This document shows positions 5,890 through 12,745 of a DNA stretch of 16,863 nucleotides, in pieces. This stretch comes from an uncultured Gemmobacter sp. Lineage in GTDB: Bacteria; Pseudomonadota; Alphaproteobacteria; Rhodobacterales; Rhodobacteraceae. A program made the position numbers and the translations under genes. The stretch covers positions 1 through 16,863 of the forward strand of contig CALKAA010000093.1 in the NCBI GenBank assembly GCA_937983495.1, given 5' to 3'. The notes below the pieces were generated by a model. That model had not been told where the DNA came from and made no database searches. It worked only from the letters and a program-made list of their open reading frames with translations. Numbering within the stretch: the first letter of the stretch is position 1; the number at the start of each line of letters is the position of its first letter.

Positions 5890-7695
5890 ATGACCACCGC
5901 TTATCCTTACGAAGTTCACGACTATGATGTCGTCGTGGTCGGCGCCGGTGGCGCGGGCCTACGCGCCACGCTGGGGATGGCCGAGCAAGGCCTGCGCACC
6001 GCTTGCGTGACCAAGGTGTTCCCGACTCGCTCGCACACCGTGGCGGCGCAGGGCGGCATCGCGGCGAGCCTTGCCAATATGGGCCCCGACAACTGGCAGT
6101 GGCATATGTATGACACTGTGAAGGGCTCTGACTGGCTGGGCGATACCGACGCGATGGAATACCTCGCACGCGAAGCCCCGGCTGCTGTGTATGAGCTGGA
6201 ACATTACGGCGTGCCGTTTTCGCGCACCGAAGAGGGCAAGATTTACCAGCGCCCCTTTGGCGGCCACACCACCCAATTCGGCGAAGGCCCGCCGGTGCAG
6301 CGCACCTGCGCCGCCGCCGACCGCACCGGCCACGCCATTTTGCACACGCTTTATGGCCAAAGCCTGAAGAATAACGCGGAATTCTACATCGAATATTTCG
6401 CGCTGGACCTGATCATCACCGATGGCCGCTGCACTGGCGTGGTGGCCTGGAAGCTGGATGACGGTACGATCCACGTCTTCAATGCCAAGATGACCGTGCT
6501 GGCGACTGGCGGTTATGGCCGCGCCTATTTCAGCGCGACCTCGGCCCATACCTGCACCGGCGACGGTGGCGGCATGGTCGCGCGGGCGGGTCTGCCGTTG
6601 CAGGATATGGAATTCGTGCAATTCCACCCGACCGGCATCTATGGCTCGGGCTGCCTCATCACCGAGGGCGCGCGCGGCGAAGGTGGCTATCTCACCAACT
6701 CCAAGGGCGAGCGCTTCATGGAGCGTTACGCGCCCCATTACAAAGACCTCGCGCCGCGCGATTATGTCAGCCGCTGCATGACCATGGAAATTCGTGAAGG
6801 CCGTGGCGTGGGCGAGCATGGCGATCACATCCACCTGCACCTCAACCACCTGCCGCGCGAAACGCTGGAACTGCGCCTGCCCGGCATCTCGGAATCCGCG
6901 CGCATCTTTGCGGGCGTTGATCTGCACAAGGAGCCGATCCCGGTGCTGCCGACCGTGCATTACAACATGGGCGGTATCCCCACGAACTATTGGGGCGAGG
7001 TGCTGAACCCCACGCCCGAGAACCCCGACGCCATCTTCCCCGGCCTGATGGCCGTGGGGGAGGCCGGCTGTGCCAGCGTGCATGGCGCGAACCGTCTGGG
7101 CTCCAACTCGCTGATCGACCTCGTGGTGTTTGGCCGCGCCGCCGCCATCCGCGCCGGCGAGATCGTCAACCCGAAAGAGCGCAGCGCCCCGGTGAACACC
7201 GCCGAGGTGGACCGCGCGCTTGGCCGCTTTGACGCGCTGCGCCATGCCAATGGGGCCATCCCCACCGCCGACCTGCGGCTGGAGATGCAGAAAACCATGC
7301 AATCTGACGCTGCCGTGTTCCGCACCGAGAAAACTCTTGCCGAGGGTGAGGTGAAGATGACGGCCATCGCTGGCAAGATGGGCGATGTGAAAGTTACCGA
7401 CCGCAGCCTTGTGTGGAACAGCGACCTGATGGAAACGCTGGAGCTGACCAACCTGATGCCGAACGCGCTGGCCACCATCTATGGCGCGCATGCCCGGACC
7501 GAAAGCCGCGGTGCCCATGCGCATGAGGATTTCCCGAACCGCGACGACGTGAACTGGCGCAAGCACAGCCTCGCCCATGTCGATGGCGCGAAGGTCACGC
7601 TCAGCTATCGCGCTGTGCATGTCGACCCGCTGACCCCGGAAGCGGAAGGCGGCATCAGCCTGAAGAAAATCGCCCCCGCGGAACGCAAGTTCTGA
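5890..7695 (+). CDS. sdhA: Succinate dehydrogenase flavoprotein subunit
   Basis: The 601-residue catalytic flavoprotein oxidises succinate to fumarate on the cytoplasmic face of complex II. The FAD-binding Rossmann motif GAGGAGLRA is at 18-26. SHTVAAQGGI contains H49, the covalent FAD attachment residue. Active-site residues follow E. coli SdhA with an offset of 3-4: H246 in FHPTGIYG, T258/E259 in ITEGARGEGG, R290 in PRDYVSR, H357 in VHYNMGGIPT and the Arg of GANRLGSNSL. The C-terminal domain ends LKKIAPAERKF. Length is normal for the family. GAGAGG about 7 bases upstream fixes the start. Unlike in many bacteria, sdhB does not follow directly; about 1.17 kb with three small genes intervenes. 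Confidence 0.98.
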   Translation: MTTAYPYEVHDYDVVVVGAGGAGLRATLGMAEQGLRTACVTKVFPTRSHTVAAQGGIAASLANMGPDNWQWHMYDTVKGSDWLGDTDAMEYLAREAPAAVYELEHYGVPFSRTEEGKIYQRPFGGHTTQFGEGPPVQRTCAAADRTGHAILHTLYGQSLKNNAEFYIEYFALDLIITDGRCTGVVAWKLDDGTIHVFNAKMTVLATGGYGRAYFSATSAHTCTGDGGGMVARAGLPLQDMEFVQFHPTGIYGSGCLITEGARGEGGYLTNSKGERFMERYAPHYKDLAPRDYVSRCMTMEIREGRGVGEHGDHIHLHLNHLPRETLELRLPGISESARIFAGVDLHKEPIPVLPTVHYNMGGIPTNYWGEVLNPTPENPDAIFPGLMAVGEAGCASVHGANRLGSNSLIDLVVFGRAAAIRAGEIVNPKERSAPVNTAEVDRALGRFDALRHANGAIPTADLRLEMQKTMQSDAAVFRTEKTLAEGEVKMTAIAGKMGDVKVTDRSLVWNSDLMETLELTNLMPNALATIYGAHARTESRGAHAHEDFPNRDDVNWRKHSLAHVDGAKVTLSYRAVHVDPLTPEAEGGISLKKIAPAERKF

Positions 7696-7710
7696 TCCGG
7701 GAGGCTAAAA

Positions 7711-7739
7711 ACCGCCGCCGGGTCAGCCCCGGCCGCGGT
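7711..7739. repeat. Strong imperfect hairpin after sdhA
   Basis: ACCGC (7711-7715) and GCGGT (7735-7739) pair outside, GCCGGG (7717-7722) and CCCGGC (7728-7733) inside, with one C-C mismatch between them and loop TCAGC. It begins 15 bases after the sdhA stop. No U-run follows. A weaker hairpin, CCGCA (7758-7762) / TGCGG (7770-7774), lies just downstream. These probably set the ratio of sdhA to the downstream genes by protecting or partly terminating the mRNA. Confidence 0.55.
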
Positions 7740-7835
7740 CTGGCACTGGACGTTGGGCCGCATTTCTGGTGCGGTAGGACAATGGGTGCTGTGGCCTGCC
7801 AGCCGCAGCGCCGTATCAAGGATCAGGAGTTCAAC

Positions 7836-8237
7836 ATGCTGCGTGTCCCTTCTCTGTCTGTCCTCGCCGCCGGTGCCGCTTTGGCTTTCGCGCTGCCCAC
7901 GGGTGCCATGGCGCTCGACAATCATGATCTTGTGCTGGCCTGCATGCAGAAAACCGGCGTGAAGGGCGATTACGATTATTCGCCCAAATCCGCGATCCCG
8001 CATATGAAGGCGCTGCCCGGTGGCACCGCAGCCGGGGCCGCGCGGCTGAATGCCTGCATCGAACAGTCGATCGACGTTTACCGCCCCGCCTATGTGGGCC
8101 GTGCCACCGGCGAAATGGACGATCTGACGCGCGGCCGCATTGCCGTGGCCATGGCGAATGAGCGGAATTCCGAGACCGCGCCCTGCCAGATCGTGCTGAT
8201 CGGTGGGGCCGGTTATGCCTGCCACCGGCCCTGGTGA
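7836..8237 (+). CDS. Exported four-cysteine protein in the sdh operon
   Basis: A 133-residue hypothetical protein. Residues 1-27 are a signal peptide (LSVLAAGAALAFAL core, AMA cleavage site before LDNHD). The mature part has four Cys (C36, C74, C117 and C129), enough for two disulfides in the periplasm, and no membrane segment. The ATG at 7836 is preceded by AGGAG with 6 bases spacing; an in-frame extension to 7782 would spoil the signal peptide. It lies between sdhA and sdhB, 10 bases ahead of a lipoprotein gene, in the same direction. No family with known function is recognised. Its stable position inside a complex II operon invites a role in respiratory assembly, but nothing in the sequence shows this. 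Confidence 0.82.
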   Translation: MLRVPSLSVLAAGAALAFALPTGAMALDNHDLVLACMQKTGVKGDYDYSPKSAIPHMKALPGGTAAGAARLNACIEQSIDVYRPAYVGRATGEMDDLTRGRIAVAMANERNSETAPCQIVLIGGAGYACHRPW

Positions 8238-8247
8238 TGGGGGCGTG

Positions 8248-8562
8248 ATGCGTCTTGCGCTGCTTTTCACGCTTGGTCTGATGGTCGCCTGCTCGCCGCA
8301 GAGCCTCGCCGATGGCGTGACAGATCGCGCCGCGCGGTCAGTCACGGTGCAGGTGTTGCAAGCCTATATGACCGCCCCGCAAGCGGAAATTGCCGCCGAT
8401 TGCGTGCTGGGCAATGCCGACATTACGGAGCGTCGCGCGCTGGCCCGTGATGTCGGCGTGCGTCCCGGCACGCTGACCAGCCAGAATGTCACCAATATCA
8501 TCCGTCGCCCCGGCACCGGCGCTTGCCTGCGCAGCCGCGGCGTAACACTGGGAGGCGCGTGA
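8248..8562 (+). CDS. Small lipoprotein in the sdh operon (first of two)
   Basis: A 104-residue putative lipoprotein. MRLALLFTLGLMVACS is a type II signal peptide with lipobox LMVAC and lipidated C15. The mature part is mostly helical in appearance, with C52 and C93 available for a disulfide. The ATG at 8248 is used because GGGGGCG lies just upstream and the signal peptide starts exactly there; a GTG codon directly precedes it and is an alternative. The stop is followed after 3 bases by the next lipoprotein gene, so the two are almost certainly cotranslated. No domain recognised. Confidence 0.78.
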   Translation: MRLALLFTLGLMVACSPQSLADGVTDRAARSVTVQVLQAYMTAPQAEIAADCVLGNADITERRALARDVGVRPGTLTSQNVTNIIRRPGTGACLRSRGVTLGGA

Positions 8563-8565
8563 CCC

Positions 8566-8865
8566 ATGCGCGCCGCCACCCTCGCCCTGTTGATCGCCCT
8601 CCCCCTCGCCGCCTGCGGCCCCGTGTCGCGCGAACAAGCCGAGCGGGATTGCTATTCCCGCGCCCGGCTGGCCCAACAGCCGCGCGGCGAAGTGGGCGTC
8701 GGCATCGACAGCGAGAGCCGCACCCACAGCTCGCTGAAGCTGTCGGTCTCCTCCGATTACATCCAGGGCCGCGACCCCGCCGCCGTCTATGACGCCTGCG
8801 TTTATCAGAAATCCGGGCAAATGCCGTCGCAGCCCCTCTACACACGTCCCGATTGGAGAGACTAG
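8566..8865 (+). CDS. Small lipoprotein in the sdh operon (second of two)
   Basis: A 99-residue putative lipoprotein with signal peptide MRAATLALLIALPLAACG, lipobox LAAC and lipidated C17. The mature part contains two more Cys (C29 and C76) and a stretch GEVGVGIDSESRTHSSLKLS typical of a short beta region. GGGAGG about 10 bases upstream supports the start. Its stop lies 3 bases before the sdhB start, and its last codons contain the sdhB ribosome binding site GGAGAG (8855-8860), so it is coupled to sdhB translation. Function unknown. Confidence 0.82.
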   Translation: MRAATLALLIALPLAACGPVSREQAERDCYSRARLAQQPRGEVGVGIDSESRTHSSLKLSVSSDYIQGRDPAAVYDACVYQKSGQMPSQPLYTRPDWRD

Positions 8866-8868
8866 CCA

Positions 8869-9645
8869 ATGGTCCAGTTCACCCTGCCAAAGAACTCCAA
8901 AATCCGCACCGGCAAGACCTGGCCGAAGCCGGAAGGCAAGAATGTGCGCAAGTTCCAGATCTATCGCTGGAACCCCGATGACGGACAGAACCCGCGCGTC
9001 GACACCTATTTCCTCGATATGGACAAGTGCGGCCCGATGGTGCTGGACGCGCTGATCAAGATCAAGAACGAGGTCGATCCGACGCTGACCTTCCGCCGCT
9101 CCTGCCGCGAAGGGATTTGCGGGTCGTGCGCGATGAACATTGACGGCATCAACACGCTGGCCTGCATCTATGGGCTGGATGAGGTGAAGGGCGATGTGAA
9201 GATCTATCCGCTGCCGCATATGCCGGTCATCAAGGACCTGATCCCCGATCTGACCCATTTCTATGCCCAGCACGCCAGCATCATGCCCTGGCTGGAAACC
9301 AAGACCAACACGCCCGCGAAAGAATGGCGCCAGTCGATCGAGGATCGCAAGAAGCTCGATGGTCTCTATGAATGCGTGATGTGCGCCAGCTGCTCCACCT
9401 CCTGCCCAAGCTATTGGTGGAACGGGGATAAATACCTTGGCCCGGCCGCGCTGCTGCATGCCTATCGCTGGATCATCGACAGCCGCGACGAGGCGACGGG
9501 CGAGCGTCTGGACAATCTGGAAGACCCCTTCAAGCTCTATCGTTGCCACACGATCATGAACTGCGCCAAGACCTGCCCCAAGGGCCTGAACCCGGCCAAG
9601 GCGATTGCCGAGATCAAGAAGATGATGGTCGAACGCGCGGTTTGA
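8869..9645 (+). CDS. sdhB: Succinate dehydrogenase iron-sulfur subunit
   Basis: The 258-residue Fe-S subunit carries electrons from SdhA FAD to ubiquinone. The N-terminal ferredoxin-like domain has the [2Fe-2S] ligands C79, C84, C87 and C99 (SCREGICGSCAMN, TLAC). The C-terminal domain has C169, C172, C175 and C236 for [4Fe-4S], and C179, C226 and C232 for [3Fe-4S] (CVMCASCSTSCP; LYRC; NCAKTCP). These spacings match E. coli SdhB. The quinone-site Trp-rich stretch SYWWN is at 181-185. The start follows GGAGAG inside the preceding lipoprotein gene. It is the last gene of the operon; a strong terminator follows 17 bases after the stop. Confidence 0.98.
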   Translation: MVQFTLPKNSKIRTGKTWPKPEGKNVRKFQIYRWNPDDGQNPRVDTYFLDMDKCGPMVLDALIKIKNEVDPTLTFRRSCREGICGSCAMNIDGINTLACIYGLDEVKGDVKIYPLPHMPVIKDLIPDLTHFYAQHASIMPWLETKTNTPAKEWRQSIEDRKKLDGLYECVMCASCSTSCPSYWWNGDKYLGPAALLHAYRWIIDSRDEATGERLDNLEDPFKLYRCHTIMNCAKTCPKGLNPAKAIAEIKKMMVERAV

Positions 9646-9662
9646 TCTGCGAAATCTGACGA

Positions 9663-9691
9663 AAGCCCCGGCCCCCGCGCCGGGGCTTTTT
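9663..9691 (+). terminator. Rho-independent terminator of the sdh operon
   Basis: AAGCCCCGG (9663-9671) and CCGGGGCTT (9680-9688) form a perfect 9-bp GC-rich stem around CCCCCGCG, followed by TTT on the plus strand (five T in a row counting the stem end). It lies directly after sdhB and is the only textbook intrinsic terminator in the window. Confidence 0.92.
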
Positions 9692-9706
9692 GTATGAAGG
9701 CTCAAG

Positions 9707-9901
9707 ATGATCCTGCTGCTCCCCCTGCTGGCCATCGGCGTTTTTCTGTATCTGTGGCTGTCGCGGCGGGGCAGCACGCTCACGCGGCACTGTCTGTGGC
9801 GGCAGCATCGGGCCGAGGGGAGATGGCGTTGCGCGGCCTGCGGAGCCGAGATGGACGACACAAAAGCACAACCACGCCAATGCCTTAGACCTCCGGCTTG
9901 A
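9707..9901 (+). CDS. Small membrane protein with a Cys-rich, zinc-ribbon-like tail
   Basis: A 64-residue protein. Residues 1-18 form a single membrane anchor (MILLLPLLAIGVFLYLWL), followed by basic residues that would keep the tail in the cytoplasm. The tail holds CAAC (C42, C45), C59 and also C29, a possible single zinc site of the CxxC-x13-C type. The start has GAAGG (9696-9700) with 6 bases spacing, which makes real translation likely despite the small size. It starts 16 bases after the sdh terminator and ends 52 bases before the DUF1989 gene. No function recognised; a second overlapping frame (from 9694) has no such features. Confidence 0.68.
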   Translation: MILLLPLLAIGVFLYLWLSRRGSTLTRHCLWRQHRAEGRWRCAACGAEMDDTKAQPRQCLRPPA

Positions 9902-9953
9902 CCTGGGCGACGCTTCGCCGCAGCTTGGGGGAAAACCCCTCAGGAAGGCCGAT

Positions 9954-10817
9954 ATGAAACCTATCTCCCCCGAGACGCTCGCGCCCCCGGATGCTGGCCA
10001 GCGCCGTGCCGTGGCACCGGTGATCTGCTATCCGGTGGAAACCCTGCCCAAGCCCGATCTGGCCGCCTATCGCGCCGCGCGGGAGGGCTGGCGCAAGACC
10101 GGCGAGCTGCGAGTCCCAGCCCGCGATGCCGCCAGTTTCACCGTGCCCGCCGGGCATTTCTTTCGCATCACCAGCGTTGAGGGCCCGCAGGTGGGCGACC
10201 TGAATCTGTGGAATGCCAATAACTTGGCTGAGAGATTCTATTCCGGCAAGACCCGCGCGCTGCATGGCACGCATTTGTCGACCGGCGACCGGATGTGGAC
10301 CAGCCATCCGTATCTGCGGCCCATGGCGACCATCACGCAGGACACACTGGATTGGTATGGCTTCGACGGGTTTGGCGGCGCGGTGCATGATGTGATCGGC
10401 ACGCGCTGCGACCCCTACACGCACAATCTGCTGAGCCATGGCGGCCAGTATCACCACTGCTGCCATTCCAACCTGACCCGCGCCCTGGCCGATGCGCGGG
10501 GGCTGAGCCTGCCCGAGGCTGAAGGCTATGTGCATGATGTTCTTAATGTTTTCATGTGCACAGGCTTTACCCGCGACACCGGGCAATATTTCATGAAGGC
10601 CAGCCCGGTGCGGCCGGGCGACTATCTGGAATTCTTTGCCGAGATCGACCTGCTGGGGGCCTTGTCGGCCTGTCCGGGGGGTGATTGTTCGGCGGAGCAT
10701 TCGTCAGATGCGGCGGCCTGCTATCCGTTGCTGGTGGAAATCTTTGCCCCAAAAGCCGCGCCCGCAGGTTGGGTGCCCCCGCCGCTGAACGGATATGACC
10801 AAAGCCATGGCCGTTAA
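9954..10817 (+). CDS. DUF1989 urea carboxylase-associated family protein
   Basis: A 287-residue protein of the DUF1989/urea-amidolyase-associated family. Members are found with urea carboxylase and allophanate hydrolase, or with amine and guanidine degradation genes. Visible signatures: VPAGHFFRITSVEGPQVGDLNLWNA spanning 64-88, the His/Cys-rich stretch HGGQYHHCCHSN (162-173), which could bind metal, and SACPGGDCS (238-246), the family CxGGD motif. The enzymatic role is not settled. AGGAAGG about 6 bases upstream sets the start. No urea carboxylase, urease or transporter gene is in the window, so this is an orphan, and a role in urea metabolism should not be assumed. Confidence 0.85.
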   Translation: MKPISPETLAPPDAGQRRAVAPVICYPVETLPKPDLAAYRAAREGWRKTGELRVPARDAASFTVPAGHFFRITSVEGPQVGDLNLWNANNLAERFYSGKTRALHGTHLSTGDRMWTSHPYLRPMATITQDTLDWYGFDGFGGAVHDVIGTRCDPYTHNLLSHGGQYHHCCHSNLTRALADARGLSLPEAEGYVHDVLNVFMCTGFTRDTGQYFMKASPVRPGDYLEFFAEIDLLGALSACPGGDCSAEHSSDAAACYPLLVEIFAPKAAPAGWVPPPLNGYDQSHGR

Positions 10818-10850
10818 GCGCCCGATTTTTCTGCGAAAAATCGAAGGCTT
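10816..10850. terminator. CTGCG-loop hairpin between convergent genes
   Basis: CGATTTTT (10823-10830) and AAAAATCG (10836-10843) pair perfectly around the loop CTGCG, with an outer AAGC (10816-10819) / GCTT (10847-10850) pairing across a 3x3 internal loop. It fills the 36-bp gap between the stop of the DUF1989 gene and the stop of the leftward aldo/keto reductase, so it can act as a bidirectional terminator. The same loop and stem pattern recurs twice near 15350. Confidence 0.6.
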
Positions 10851-10853
10851 TGG

Positions 10854-11825
10854 TCAGCAGTAGCGCTCAACGCCGTGCAGTTGGTGATCGCCATAGCGGT
10901 CACCGGCTGCAAAGCCTGCGGGCAGGAGTGTTTCGATTTCGGCACGGTCGGCAGGGGTGAGGACCGGCAAGGGCAGCCATTGGCGCAGGCGGTTTGCGGC
11001 GCGGGTGCCGGGGATCGGGATCACGCCATCGCGGGCAAGCCAAGCCAGTGCCGTCGCCGGAACAGACCAGCCCCGCGCAACGCACCATGCGCGCAAGCCA
11101 TTGATTCTATGGATGTTCAGGCTGAAATTCGGCTCCATGAAGCGGGGGTTTTGGGCGCGGAATCCATCCTGCACCTGATCCAGGCGCAAGGGCTGATCGC
11201 CCAACATGCCGCGCGCCAGGGGCGAGAAGGCCACGAATGTGACGCCAAGCCTTTGACATTCCTGCAAAAGACCCAGTTCCGGGTGGCGGGTCCAAAGCGA
11301 ATATTCGTTCTGCACCGCGAGGCAGGGGTGAATGGCATGGGCCTGACGCAAGGTTTCGGGGGCGATTTCCGAGAGGCCGTAGCCGCCAATTTTCCCTTCT
11401 TTTTCAAAATCTTGCAGCGCACCAATCACCTCCTCCAGCGGGCGGGCGGCCTCGCGGCGGTGGAGGTAGAACAGGTCCACCCGATCGACCCGGAGCCGCC
11501 GGAGGCTGCCCTCCAGCTCGGCACGCAGATGGGCGGGATCGTTGCGGATGCTGCGGGGCGGGCCGTTCACGATGGCCGCCTTGGTGGCCAGCACGAGGCC
11601 TTGCGGGCGGCGGGTGGACAGCCAGCGGCCGATCACCGTTTCGCTGACACCCATACCGTAAATATTTGCCGTATCTAGGAAATTTATCCCGGCATCCCAC
11701 ATGGCATCGAGGCAGCGCAGGCTTTCGCCCTCGTTTGTGGGACCGAAAATACCGCCAAAGGACATGGCACCAAGGCCAAGCCCAGACACCAGAGGGCCAT
11801 GGGTTCCGAGGGGGAAGCGGTGCAT
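10854..11825 (-). CDS. Aldo/keto reductase
   Basis: A 323-residue NAD(P)H-dependent oxidoreductase with a TIM-barrel fold, expected to be cytosolic. All four catalytic residues are present: D51 and Y56 in FLDTANIYG, K82 in LATKAA and H122 in FYLHRRE. The cofactor-binding C-terminal part includes PGTRAANRLRQW. The substrate cannot be read from the sequence; the AKR superfamily acts on many aldehydes, ketones and sugars. The start at 11823-11825 has AAAGGA about 7 bases upstream on the minus strand; in-frame codons further upstream run into a repeat-rich promoter region. It is the last of three leftward genes (antiporter, deoD, reductase), but that repeat region suggests its own control. Confidence 0.9.
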   Translation of the reverse strand: MHRFPLGTHGPLVSGLGLGAMSFGGIFGPTNEGESLRCLDAMWDAGINFLDTANIYGMGVSETVIGRWLSTRRPQGLVLATKAAIVNGPPRSIRNDPAHLRAELEGSLRRLRVDRVDLFYLHRREAARPLEEVIGALQDFEKEGKIGGYGLSEIAPETLRQAHAIHPCLAVQNEYSLWTRHPELGLLQECQRLGVTFVAFSPLARGMLGDQPLRLDQVQDGFRAQNPRFMEPNFSLNIHRINGLRAWCVARGWSVPATALAWLARDGVIPIPGTRAANRLRQWLPLPVLTPADRAEIETLLPAGFAAGDRYGDHQLHGVERYC

Positions 11826-11863
11826 CGGAAATCCTTTATCTGACCGGTAAAAGAGTAAGCATC

Positions 11864-11960
11864 TATACAGTTTCCCCCGTTTTTCAGGGCAAAGTGTCAC
11901 CGCCTATACAGTTTTGCGGCAGGTCAGACCGCAAAACTGTAACCGGATATACACTTTCCC
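11864..11960. promoter_or_regulatory. Three iterated TATACA repeats upstream of the aldo/keto reductase
   Basis: TATACA starts at 11864, 11905 and 11948, with spacings of 41 and 43 bp, about four helical turns each. The first two copies are preceded by C and followed by GTTT (CTATACAGTTT, 11863-11873 and 11904-11914); the third reads TATACACTTTCCC and shares CTTTCCC-like flanks with the first (GTTTCCCCC). On the minus strand each reads AAACTGTATA or AAAGTGTATA, so the TATAGA nearest the gene could also be a -10 box. Direct repeats at whole-turn spacing suggest cooperative binding of an activator or repressor; MocR/GntR-type regulators often use such arrays, but none is encoded here. Confidence 0.6.
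11907..11941. repeat. Perfect 13-bp inverted repeat between deoD and the reductase gene
   Basis: TACAGTTTTGCGG (11907-11919) and CCGCAAAACTGTA (11929-11941) are exact inverted copies around a 9-base loop, CAGGTCAGA. The left arm overlaps the second TATACA repeat. In leftward transcripts it would form 28 bases after the deoD stop, but no U-run follows, so it is either an operator, a Rho-assisted terminator or an mRNA 3' end stabiliser. Confidence 0.7.
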
Positions 11961-11968
11961 TGCGCGTC

Positions 11969-12685
11969 TCAGGCGAAGGCGGCGGTGAGGGCGATTTCGA
12001 CCATATCGCCGAAGCTGGTTTCGCGCTGATCGGCGGGCAGCGCCTCGTGGGTGAGGATGTGATCAGAGATCGTCATCACCGCCAGCGCGCGGCGGCCATA
12101 GCGGGCGGCGAGGGTATACAACTCGGCGGCCTCCATCTCCACCGCCAGCACAGCATGGCGCTGCATCTGGTCCGACAGATCCTGCCGCTCGTCATAGAAG
12201 GTGTCGGAGGAATAGATCGCGCCGGCATGAATGCCGATGCCGCGCTGCGCCGAGATGGCAAGCCCGGCATCATACGCCGCCTTCAGCAGGCCGAAATCGG
12301 CCACCGGGGCAAAGTTCAGCTCGCGGAAGATCGTGCGTGAAGGGGAACCGGCGGTGCAGCAGGCCTGCGCCAGCACCACATCGCGCACCTTCACATGGTG
12401 CTGCAAGGCCCCGGCCGAGCCGATGCGAATCAGCGTCTGAGCGCCATAATCGCGGATCAGCTCATTGGCATAGATCGACATCGAGGGCATGCCCATGCCG
12501 GTGCCGTGGATCGTCACGCGGTGGCCGCGCCAGGTGCCGGTATAGCCCAACATGCCGCGCACCTCGTTCACCAGCACGGCATCTTGCAGGAAGGTCTGCG
12601 CGGCCCAGCGGGCACGGTAGGGGTCGCCCGGCAGCAGCACGGTTTCGGCAATCTCGCCGGGTTTGGCACCAATATGGAACGTCAT
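11969..12685 (-). CDS. deoD: Purine nucleoside phosphorylase DeoD-type
   Basis: A 238-residue hexameric-type purine nucleoside phosphorylase, which splits purine (deoxy)nucleosides with phosphate into base and (deoxy)ribose-1-phosphate in salvage. Residue positions follow E. coli DeoD closely: H4, G20, R24, R87 in RIGSAG (phosphate site), VEMEAAELY (182-190, ribose and base contacts) and the general-acid Asp D208 in TISDHI. Length matches the family. The ATG at 12683-12685 is preceded on the minus strand by GGGAGAAG; the frame opens 15 bases earlier only with a TTG codon. Other deo genes are absent. The antiporter gene ends 60 bases upstream. Confidence 0.95.
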   Translation of the reverse strand: MTFHIGAKPGEIAETVLLPGDPYRARWAAQTFLQDAVLVNEVRGMLGYTGTWRGHRVTIHGTGMGMPSMSIYANELIRDYGAQTLIRIGSAGALQHHVKVRDVVLAQACCTAGSPSRTIFRELNFAPVADFGLLKAAYDAGLAISAQRGIGIHAGAIYSSDTFYDERQDLSDQMQRHAVLAVEMEAAELYTLAARYGRRALAVMTISDHILTHEALPADQRETSFGDMVEIALTAAFA

Positions 12686-12723
12686 TCGCTTCTCCCTCAA
12701 CTGGGGGAACTATGCCCGGCACA

Positions 12724-12744
12724 GGCAGGGGCGGCAAGCCTGCC
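12724..12744. terminator. Weak hairpin after the antiporter gene
   Basis: GGCAGG (12724-12729) and CCTGCC (12739-12744) pair around GGCGGCAAG, one base past the antiporter stop codon on the minus strand. There is no U-run, so deoD may still be reached by readthrough. Low certainty. Confidence 0.3.
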
Positions 12745-12745
12745 G

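Noticed and set aside
5959..7620. 553-codon minus-strand open frame opposite sdhA
   Set aside because: sdhA is certain; the antisense frame shows no motif and is a by-product of third-position GC bias.
8338..9861. 507-codon minus-strand open frame across the lipoproteins and sdhB
   Set aside because: It runs through the sdh terminator and four rightward genes; no domain or credible start.
9927..9940. GGGG-AAAA-CCCC stem before the DUF1989 gene as a terminator
   Set aside because: The stem has only 4-5 pairs, there is no T-run, and it sits next to the ribosome binding site.
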